From positions 179,866 to 243,865 of the forward strand of contig NZ_NJIC01000009.1 of assembly GCF_013620825.1 (NCBI RefSeq): a DNA stretch of 64,000 nucleotides, read 5' to 3'. The notes under the pieces are model-generated. The model searched no databases and was not told the origin of the DNA. It was given only the letters and a program-made list of their open reading frames with translations. Of this stretch, positions 8,382 to 14,969 are shown piece after piece. Both the position numbers and the translations under genes were made by a program. Every line of letters begins with the position of its first letter. Within the stretch, counting starts at the first letter, position 1. The DNA is from Rhodanobacter sp. PCA2 (lineage in GTDB: Bacteria > Pseudomonadota > Gammaproteobacteria > Xanthomonadales > Rhodanobacteraceae).

Positions 8382-8410
8382 GCACCACAACAACACGCGT
8401 CATCGACTTG

Positions 8411-8438
8411 CCTCCCCGCGGTGCCCAGCGCGGGGAGG
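8411..8438 (+). terminator. GC-rich hairpin after the MetJ-like gene
   Basis: A 10-bp stem, CCTCCCCGCG (8411-8420) with its complement at 8429-8438, and an 8-base loop. No T-run follows, so it may assist the terminator just downstream. Confidence 0.45.
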
Positions 8439-8454
8439 TCGATTCGGAAACTTC

Positions 8455-8482
8455 GTCCCGGCCTTGCCGGGACGTTTCGTTT
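8455..8482 (+). terminator. Rho-independent terminator after the MetJ-like gene
   Basis: A 9-bp stem (CGTCCCGGC 8455-8463 with 8466-8474) with a very short loop, followed by TTTCGTTT. It is the second of two hairpins in tandem behind the gene. Confidence 0.6.
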
Positions 8483-8720
8483 GCGGAACCGGAAACCGGC
8501 GCCGCCGGGCGACTCCCGTGCCAGCCTCCAGTCGTGAAGGATTTGTCTTTGCCGTGCCGCGGCGCAGGACGCCGCGGGCGGAAATCCATGCGATTTGCCC
8601 GTGCGTTGCAATGCGGTTACCTTTCACACATCCGCGCCGCGATGCAGTCAGGGGACTCGTCGCTCCTGGATAGACAGGGGGAAAAAGCGCGGGTATCTGT
8701 CGACACTCGGTGAGAGACCA
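8483..8720. other. Upstream region of the TonB-family gene
   Basis: With the terminators before it, the gap from 8382 to 8720 is 339 bases. No gene was found. It should hold the promoter of the TonB-family gene, but no -35/-10 pair stands out. GGTGAG at 8709-8714 is a plausible ribosome site. Confidence 0.4.
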
Positions 8721-9743
8721 ATGGATACCCGATACACATCTATCGCGCGCCATCGCGTGCGCGGGGCCGTCCGGCCCGTTGCCATCGCCATCGTTGCCAT
8801 CATCGCCGCGCTTGCCGCCGCGGCGTGGCTGCTGATCGTCCGGCCGTACCAGCAGCAGATGCGGCTGGATGCCGGCGGCGCGCCCGCGGTGTCCGCCGCG
8901 GCGAAGGCGCCGACCCAGGCCGCGCCCGCCAACGTGCAGGCGATGGACGTCAACCAGTTGCTCGCCGAGGCCAGCAAGGCCCTCAAGGAGCAGCGCCTGC
9001 TGGCGCCGGCCGGCAACAACGCGTTCGAGTTCTATCTGCGCGTGCTGGCCAAGCAGCCGGACAATCCGGTGGCGACCAGCGCCTTGCGCGAGACCTTCCC
9101 GTACGCGGCCTCGGATGCCGAGCAGGTGGTCAATTCACGCGACCTCAACGAGGCGCAGCGCGAGATCGAACTGCTGGCCAAGGCCGATCCGACGAACTAC
9201 ACCTTGACCATCCTGCGTTCCAAGCTCGATGCCCAGCGCAAGCTGGCCAGCCAGCAGCAACAGCAGGCGCAGGACCAGGAGAAGGCCGCGCAGTTGGCTG
9301 CGCAGAGGGCCGCCACCGAGAAGCAGGAGGCCGCGAAGCAGGCCGAACAGCAGCAGGCGCAGCTGGCGGCCGAGCAGGCCAAGGCGAAGCAGCAGCGGCT
9401 GGAGCAGCAGCAACAGGCGGCCGCCCAGGAGAAGGCGCAGCCTGTCGCCGCTCCGGTCGCCAGCGCCGAGACCGCCGATGCGGTGCTGCTGAAGGCGGCG
9501 AATCCGAGCTATCCCACCGCGGCCCTGCGCGCCGGCCAGGCCGGCTGGGTGGTGGTCGGTTTCACGGTCACGGCGGAAGGCCGCACCTCGGACGTGCATG
9601 TGGTCGACGCCCAGCCGCGCCACGTGTTCGATCGTTCCGCCATCGAGGCGGTGAGCCGCTACCGCTTCAAGCCGGCGATGCGCGACGGCGTCGCGGTGGA
9701 AAGCACCAAGCAGCAGAAGATCGAGTTCAGCACCGGGCGCTGA
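8721..9743 (+). CDS. TonB-family energy-transducer-like protein
   Basis: A 340-residue protein with one N-terminal membrane helix at about residues 18-40, so mostly periplasmic. Residues about 165-250 are a long Gln/Ala/Lys/Glu-rich coiled coil (QQQQQAQDQEKAAQLAAQ and similar). The C-terminal ~85 residues form a TonB-like domain: NPSYPTAALRAGQAGWVVVG, VVDAQPRHVFDRSAIEAV, RYRFKPAM. TonB proteins pass proton-motive force from ExbB/ExbD to outer-membrane receptors. The proline-rich spacer of classical TonB is absent; the coiled coil may take its place. There are no exbB or exbD genes nearby, so the partner is unknown. ATG 8721 is the start that gives a short basic leader before the membrane helix. 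Confidence 0.8.
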   Translation: MDTRYTSIARHRVRGAVRPVAIAIVAIIAALAAAAWLLIVRPYQQQMRLDAGGAPAVSAAAKAPTQAAPANVQAMDVNQLLAEASKALKEQRLLAPAGNNAFEFYLRVLAKQPDNPVATSALRETFPYAASDAEQVVNSRDLNEAQREIELLAKADPTNYTLTILRSKLDAQRKLASQQQQQAQDQEKAAQLAAQRAATEKQEAAKQAEQQQAQLAAEQAKAKQQRLEQQQQAAAQEKAQPVAAPVASAETADAVLLKAANPSYPTAALRAGQAGWVVVGFTVTAEGRTSDVHVVDAQPRHVFDRSAIEAVSRYRFKPAMRDGVAVESTKQQKIEFSTGR

Positions 9744-9765
9744 CGCGCCCGGGGCCCGCACCAGC

Positions 9766-9798
9766 GAAGACGGCGCATGCATGGCATGCGCCGTCTTC
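9766..9798. terminator. Bidirectional terminator hairpin
   Basis: A perfect 15-bp stem, 9766-9780 with 9784-9798, and a 3-base ATG loop. It sits between the convergent TonB-family and serine hydrolase genes. There is no T-run on either side. Confidence 0.7.
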
Positions 9799-9824
9799 GT
9801 CTGGCGGATCTGCGGTGCGAACGA

Positions 9825-11129
9825 TCAGCGGCGATGGTGGCGCGCGCGCGCCTTGCGCGCCGGCTTCTTCCTGACCGGCGCCGCCTCGACGGGCGCCGGG
9901 CTTTCCACGCCCGCCCAGTCCACGTGCGGCAGGCCGAGCAGGCCGTCGAACACCATCGGCATCAGGCCGCTGGGCATCGGCCCGGTGGAGTTCCACAGGG
10001 TGACCACGCCGGCGTGGTACTTCGGGAAGAAGCCGATCATGGTGCGGTAACCGGCCACGGCGCCCGCGTGGTAGATCAGCGTTTCGCCGCCGTAGGTGTA
10101 GACGCGCCAGCCCATCGCGTACTGGGCCGCGCTCAGCCGCGCGCGGCGCCACGGCGTGGCGCGCAGTTCGGTCGGGGTCGCCACGGCCGGTGCGTGCAGC
10201 ACGTCGAGCAGCGAGGTAGGCAGCACGTCCTGGCGACCGCCCATCTGCGCGATCAGCCATTTCTCCATGTCGCGGATGCTGGCGTTGACGCCGGCCGCCG
10301 GCGCCAGGCGGTAATAGGTCTCGGTGGGCTCGAACGGAATCCAGCTGTGGCCGCTGCCGGGGCGGTGCGGGCGCGCCCAGCTCTTGCTGGATTCCAGCCC
10401 GGAGCGCCCGTAGTTTGCGGTCTCCATGTCCAGCGGATGGAAGATACGCTGGTCCACGAGGCGGTCGAAGAAGTTGCCGGTGCGCGCGAACAGCACGTCG
10501 CCGATCATGCTGAAGGCCACGTTCTGGTAGCCGTAGCACTGACCGGCGGGGCAGGTGTTGTCCACCTCGTCCAGCTTGCGCACCAGCTCCTGGTAGGAGA
10601 TGTCGCCTTCGAGCAGGTTGTCGTAGGTGTTGTGCGGCAGGCCCAGGCGCTGGCCGAGGATGTCGGCCACGGTGGCCTGGTCGGCGGACTGCATGTCCTT
10701 GAGCTTGAAGTAGGGCAGCACGTCGACCAGCTTCATGTCCCAGCGCAGCTTGCCGCTGTCCACCATCACCCCGGTGACGGCGGTGGCGAACGCCTTGGAG
10801 AGCGAGGCCAGCCGGAAGACGGTGTCGGGCGTGATCGGCGTCTGCTTGCTCGCATCCGCAAAGCCCAGGGTGTGCTCGAACACCACCTTGTCGTCGATCA
10901 CCACCGCCGTGGCCATGCCGGCGACGCCGTGGCGCGCGTCGAGTTCGTCTAGCCAGCGCCGGTAATCCGCGAGCGTGGCCTTCACGCGCGCCTGCGGAAG
11001 TTCCTCCGCCACCACGTGCGCGCTGGCCGGCGGCAACGTTCCGGTCTGGCTGGCCGGCGCGGCGTGGAGGCCGGTGCAGTTCAGGCCGAGGGTGCAGGCA
11101 AGGGCGAGGGGGAGGTATCGGAGTTGCAT
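9825..11129 (-). CDS. Serine hydrolase of the beta-lactamase / class C family
   Basis: A 434-residue secreted or periplasmic protein with signal peptide MQLRYLPLALACTLGL ending near LHAAP. The serine beta-lactamase-like fold is shown by SLSK (SxxK, nucleophile Ser), the YxN-type segment GYQNVAFSM, and HAG in IYHAGAVAGYRT where class C enzymes have KTG. Relatives include esterases, D-aminopeptidases and penicillin-binding-like proteins, so true beta-lactamase activity cannot be claimed. The C-terminus ends in a basic tail (KKPARKARARHHRR) beyond the domain. Start 11129 places the signal peptide at the N-terminus; the open frame upstream lacks similarity. Confidence 0.85.
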   Translation of the reverse strand: MQLRYLPLALACTLGLNCTGLHAAPASQTGTLPPASAHVVAEELPQARVKATLADYRRWLDELDARHGVAGMATAVVIDDKVVFEHTLGFADASKQTPITPDTVFRLASLSKAFATAVTGVMVDSGKLRWDMKLVDVLPYFKLKDMQSADQATVADILGQRLGLPHNTYDNLLEGDISYQELVRKLDEVDNTCPAGQCYGYQNVAFSMIGDVLFARTGNFFDRLVDQRIFHPLDMETANYGRSGLESSKSWARPHRPGSGHSWIPFEPTETYYRLAPAAGVNASIRDMEKWLIAQMGGRQDVLPTSLLDVLHAPAVATPTELRATPWRRARLSAAQYAMGWRVYTYGGETLIYHAGAVAGYRTMIGFFPKYHAGVVTLWNSTGPMPSGLMPMVFDGLLGLPHVDWAGVESPAPVEAAPVRKKPARKARARHHRR

Positions 11130-11352
11130 GTTCTTCGCAAGGCCCTCGGGAGGCGCGATATGCCGATGGACGGGCCGCAGGCGGTGCGGCTGGCCGCGTG
11201 AAGGCACCGATTCTCCGGCACTTTGCGCGGAGGAACAACGCGACCGCATGCGGGCGGATTCGTTCGATGCCGTCGCGGTCCACCGGGGGCGCGGCATGTG
11301 GCCGCATGTTAGCCTTGCAGCCCCCCGGGCCTTGCCCGAGCTGGATGTCCGC

Positions 11353-12666
11353 GTGAGCCCGATCCGTGCCGCAGCGACCCGTGAGGGCGCCCAACCCGCG
11401 TTGTCCGCGCTGGCGTTCTTCTTCGTGCTCACCGCGTACTACATCGTGCGGCCGGTGCGCGACCAGTTGAGCGGCGCGGTGGGTTCGTCGCAGCTGCCGC
11501 TGTTCTACGGCGCCACGTTCGTGGCGATGCTGCTGTTGACGCCGGTGTTCGGCGCGATGGTGGCGCGTTTCCCGCGCCGGCGCCTGCTGGGCTGGAGCTA
11601 CTGTTTCTTCATCGCCTGCCTGTTCGCGTTCGTGCCGGCCTTCATGGCGCAGGCGCAGATCGGCGCCCGCGTGCTGGGCGCGGTGTTCTTCGTCTGGGTC
11701 AGCGTGTTCAACCTGTTCGTGGTGTCGCTGTTCTGGAGCTTCATGGCCGACATCTTCGACAGCGGGCAGGCGCGGCGCACGTTTCCGCTGATCGCGCTGG
11801 GCGGCATGGCCGGCGCGGTATTCGGCCCCGTGGTGACCAGCCTGCTCGTGGGCCTGCTCGGCGTGGCGCCGCTGCTGGTGGTCTCGGCGCTGATGCTGAG
11901 CATGGCGCTGCTGCTGTTGCTGCGCCTGTCCGAATACCGCGGCAGCGGACACGCACACCGCGAGGAGGCGATCGGCGGCTCGCTGTGGGCCGGCGTGCGC
12001 GAGCTGTGGTCGCAGCCGTTCCTGCGCTACATGGCGATACTGATGGTGCTGGGCGACGGCATCGGCACGCTGGCCTACGCGCTGGTGGCGGACTACGCCA
12101 AGGCCCATTTCGCCGCCAGCGCGGAACGCACCGCGTTCTACGCCCACCTGGACCTGGCGGTGAACACTCTGGGCGCCGTGCTGCAGCTCACCCTGACGCG
12201 CTGGCTGCTGGTCCGTCGCGGCGCCGGCTGGGGACTGGTGCTGCCCGCGATGGTCAACGTGGCGCTGCTGTTGATGGTGACGGTGGGCGGGCACGCCACG
12301 CTGTCGGTGCTGGGCGCCGCGGTCACGCCGCTGGTGGCGGTGATGATGGTGATGACGCGCGGCTTCGCCTACGGCATGACCAAGCCGGCGGTGGATGCGC
12401 TGTACACCCGGGTGTCGCGCGAGACGCGCTACAAGGGCAAGAACTTCGTCGAGACCGCGGTGTGGCGCTTCGGCGACCTGCTGGTCACCAGCGGCGTCAG
12501 CGGCCTGGGCAAGCTGGGCGTGGGCGTGGCTGGCATGGCGCTGCTCGGCGCCGTGATCTCCAGCGCATCGGTATGGGTGGCGCATCGGGCCGGGCATTCG
12601 CCCGACCTGCTGCCGGAGGAGCCCGACGCTACGCCCGAGCAGGCCGGGGCGAAGCGCCCAGGCTGA
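11353..12666 (+). CDS. MFS-type transporter related to ATP/ADP translocases
   Basis: A 437-residue integral inner-membrane protein with about 11-12 hydrophobic helices. The opening segment LTAYYIVRPVRDQLSGAVG, the SVFNLFVVSLFWSFMADIF stretch and TRGFAYGMTKPAVDALYTRV are typical of bacterial proteins related to the nucleotide translocases of Rickettsia and chloroplasts. Free-living bacteria use this family for unknown substrates. The GTG at 11353 (VSPIRAAATREGAQ) is preferred because it leaves a ~20-residue leader before helix 1, as in homologues. An ATG at 11296 with GGGGGCG upstream is the alternative. The gene is divergent from the serine hydrolase. Confidence 0.75.
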   Translation: MSPIRAAATREGAQPALSALAFFFVLTAYYIVRPVRDQLSGAVGSSQLPLFYGATFVAMLLLTPVFGAMVARFPRRRLLGWSYCFFIACLFAFVPAFMAQAQIGARVLGAVFFVWVSVFNLFVVSLFWSFMADIFDSGQARRTFPLIALGGMAGAVFGPVVTSLLVGLLGVAPLLVVSALMLSMALLLLLRLSEYRGSGHAHREEAIGGSLWAGVRELWSQPFLRYMAILMVLGDGIGTLAYALVADYAKAHFAASAERTAFYAHLDLAVNTLGAVLQLTLTRWLLVRRGAGWGLVLPAMVNVALLLMVTVGGHATLSVLGAAVTPLVAVMMVMTRGFAYGMTKPAVDALYTRVSRETRYKGKNFVETAVWRFGDLLVTSGVSGLGKLGVGVAGMALLGAVISSASVWVAHRAGHSPDLLPEEPDATPEQAGAKRPG

Positions 12667-12669
12667 GCC

Positions 12670-13098
12670 TCAGCCCGTGATGTAGCGCTCCAGGTGCTCG
12701 ATCTGCTCGGCCTGAGCGTCGATCACCGCCTTCACGAGATCGCCCGTCGAGATGATGCCCACCACCTTGCCGCCTTCGAGCACCGGCAGATGGCGCACGC
12801 GGCTGTCGGTGCACAGGCGCATGCAGTCCAGCACGTCGGTCTGCAGCCCCACGGTGAGCGGGTCGCCGCGCATGATCTCGGCCACCGGGGTCTGCGCCGA
12901 GGAGCGCCCCTGCAGGATCACGTTGCGCGCGTAGTCGCGTTCGGACACCACGCCCAGCAGTTGCTCGCCGCGCATCACCAGCAGCGCGCCGATGCGGTGC
13001 TCGGCCATCAGCTTGATCGCTTCCAGCACCGGCGCATCCGGCGCGATGCTGTAGATCCTGCCACCCTTGCCTTCCAGCAGATGCCTGACCTGACGCAT
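12670..13098 (-). CDS. CBS-domain protein
   Basis: A 142-residue cytoplasmic protein made of two CBS motifs only. The first is around residues 12-65 (IAPDAPVLEAIKLMAEHRIG, LLGVVSERDYAR), the second around 75-130 (VGLQTDVLDCMRLCTDSRV, VVGIISTGDLVKAVI). Stand-alone CBS pairs bind adenosyl ligands such as AMP, ATP or SAM and act as energy or redox sensors. Length and architecture fit the common proteobacterial inosine-monophosphate-dehydrogenase-like CBS proteins. It converges on the transporter gene with 3 bases between. Confidence 0.9.
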   Translation of the reverse strand: MRQVRHLLEGKGGRIYSIAPDAPVLEAIKLMAEHRIGALLVMRGEQLLGVVSERDYARNVILQGRSSAQTPVAEIMRGDPLTVGLQTDVLDCMRLCTDSRVRHLPVLEGGKVVGIISTGDLVKAVIDAQAEQIEHLERYITG

Positions 13099-13257
13099 GC
13101 CTGGACCTCCGGTTGAACCCGTGGATGAGGGCCATGCCAGTCTAGCGCCGCTGCTCGCGCCGGGTACAGCGGGGGCGTGCGGCGCGTGGAAAAACGGGAG
13201 GCTGCAGCGTTGGCGCGCCAGGTATTCGCGATCGGGGCGATTGCAAAAAGCCCGCGC

Positions 13258-13971
13258 TCAGCGGCGGTCGCCGAGATAGGACGGGCCGCCGAGCTGGCGC
13301 ATCTGCCGCTCGATCCAGTCCGCGCGGCGCTGCACGTAGGCGCTGGGGCGATCCGCATGCAGGCGGCGCGGGCTGGGCAGCACCGCGGCCAGCCGGGCCG
13401 CCTGCGCGGGCGAGAGGCGGGACGGCGGCTGGCGGAAATACATCTCGCTGGCCGCGCCCACGCCGTAGATGCCGTCGCCCAGCTCGGCGATGTTCATGTA
13501 CACCTCGAGGATGCGCCGCTTCGGCCAGGTGAGTTCGAGCAGTACCGTGAAATACGCCTCCAGCCCCTTGCGCACGAAGCTGCGTCCGTTCCACAGGAAC
13601 AGATTCTTCGCGGTCTGCTGGCTGATCGTGCTGGCGCCGCGCAGGCGCGCGCCGTCGTCGGCTGCGTCGATCGCCTCGTGGATGGAGTCGAAGTCGAAGC
13701 CGTGGTGGTAGGGAAACTTCTGGTCCTCGCCCGCGACCATCGCCAGCGGCACCCAGGGCGACACCTGCGACCACGGTACCCAGTGCTGGCGCAGGCGGAA
13801 GTCGCGCTCGCCATGCACCCACGCGCCGACGCGGCGCTCCAGCATCACCGCCGAGGTGACGGGCGGCACGAAGCGCAACAGCAGCACCGCCAGCCAGGTG
13901 AGCAGCAGCCACGCGAGTGCGGCGAGCGCGAGCCAGCGCAGCAGGCGGCGGGGCAGGGAACGACGCGGCAT
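13258..13971 (-). CDS. mtgA: Monofunctional biosynthetic peptidoglycan transglycosylase
   Basis: A 237-residue inner-membrane glycosyltransferase of family GT51 that polymerises lipid II into glycan strands. One N-terminal membrane helix (LLRWLALAALAWLLLTWLAV) is followed by the catalytic domain. The catalytic glutamate is in VAGEDQKFPYHHGFD and the second in GASTISQQTAKNLFLW; KRRILEVYMNIAELGDGIYG completes the family signature. No transpeptidase domain. Start 13971 gives the usual MtgA length; an upstream in-frame ATG would extend it by about 15-23 residues. It is divergent from hslO. Confidence 0.95.
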   Translation of the reverse strand: MPRRSLPRRLLRWLALAALAWLLLTWLAVLLLRFVPPVTSAVMLERRVGAWVHGERDFRLRQHWVPWSQVSPWVPLAMVAGEDQKFPYHHGFDFDSIHEAIDAADDGARLRGASTISQQTAKNLFLWNGRSFVRKGLEAYFTVLLELTWPKRRILEVYMNIAELGDGIYGVGAASEMYFRQPPSRLSPAQAARLAAVLPSPRRLHADRPSAYVQRRADWIERQMRQLGGPSYLGDRR

Positions 13972-14000
13972 GGCGGGGCGGAGAAGGGGCACGGCGGCAG

Positions 14001-14006
14001 TATAGA
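14001..14006 (+). promoter_or_regulatory. Probable -10 element of hslO
   Basis: TATAGA followed by GTGGGGCC, 63 bases before the hslO GTG, in the divergent mtgA-hslO region. Confidence 0.35.
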
Positions 14007-14069
14007 GTGGGGCCATTGAGGCGAGGCCAGGCGCCCCCATCTGGCTGGATTGGCTTGCGAGGTGATGGC

Positions 14070-14969
14070 GTGGAAACCGTACTGGTCGAAGATGTGCTGC
14101 ACCGCTTCCTGCTCGAACGCGCCGGCGTGCGCGGCGCGCTGGTGCGGCTGGGTCCGGCGTGGCGCGAGGTGGCCGGCCGCGCGGACTATCCGCCTGCCGT
14201 GCGCGAGCTGCTGGGCGAGGCGCTGGCGGCGAGCGCGCTGCTGACCGCCAACATCAAGCTGGACGGCGAGCTTTCGGTACAACTGAAGAGTTCCGGGGCC
14301 CTGCGCCTGCTGTTCGCCGAATGCACCGACCAGGGCCGCCTGCGCGGACTTGCGCGCTGGGAGTCGCCGTTGCCGCAGCCGCTGTCGCTCGCGGAACTGC
14401 CGCAGGCAGTGATGGCGATCACCATCGGCAACGTGGAGCGCGGCCAGCGTTACCAGGGACTGGTGGAACTGCGCGAAACGCACCTGGCCGGCGTGCTGGA
14501 AAACTACTTCGCACAGTCCGAGCAGCTGCCTGCACGCCTCGTGCTGGCCGCCGACGGCGAGCACGCCGTTGGCCTGATGCTGCAGAAGCTGCCGGGCGAA
14601 GGCGGCCACAGCGCGGTGGAGGACGAGGATGCGTGGACGCGCGTCATGCACCTCACCGCCACGCTGGGCGCGGCGGAAATGCTGGCCACCACACCGGAGC
14701 AGTTGCTGTACCGCCTGTACCACGAGGAGTCCGTGCGCCTGTTCGAGCCGCGCCCGCTGGCGTTCGGCTGCAGCTGCAGCCGCGAGCGCGTGGCGGCGAT
14801 GCTGCGTTCGCTGGGGCGCGACGAGGTGGAGGCGACGCTGGACGAGCAGGACGGCCGCATCGAGGTGCATTGCGAGTTCTGCGCGCAGCGTTACGAGTTC
14901 GACCGGGTCGACGCGGAGCACCTGCTGCGCGATGCGGCGGCGACGGGCGCCCCGGGCACGTCTCAGTAG
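14070..14969 (+). CDS. hslO: Redox-regulated chaperone Hsp33
   Basis: A 299-residue cytoplasmic holdase activated by oxidative stress. The zinc-binding redox switch is intact: Cys234 and Cys236 in CSCSRERV, and Cys268 and Cys271 in CEFCAQRY. Upstream, the chaperone core shows LGEALAASALLTANIKLDG and GLVELRETHLAGVLENYFAQSEQLP. Start is a GTG at 14070, chosen because AGGTGA sits 4 bases upstream; a TTG at 14055 is in frame but less likely. Its last 7 bases overlap the end of the converging GGDEF/EAL gene. Confidence 0.95.
   Translation: METVLVEDVLHRFLLERAGVRGALVRLGPAWREVAGRADYPPAVRELLGEALAASALLTANIKLDGELSVQLKSSGALRLLFAECTDQGRLRGLARWESPLPQPLSLAELPQAVMAITIGNVERGQRYQGLVELRETHLAGVLENYFAQSEQLPARLVLAADGEHAVGLMLQKLPGEGGHSAVEDEDAWTRVMHLTATLGAAEMLATTPEQLLYRLYHEESVRLFEPRPLAFGCSCSRERVAAMLRSLGRDEVEATLDEQDGRIEVHCEFCAQRYEFDRVDAEHLLRDAAATGAPGTSQ

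Noticed and set aside
9727-12597. A 956-codon minus-strand frame merging the serine hydrolase and transporter
   Set aside because: It is out of frame with the hydrolase and antisense to the transporter; the true genes are in other frames.
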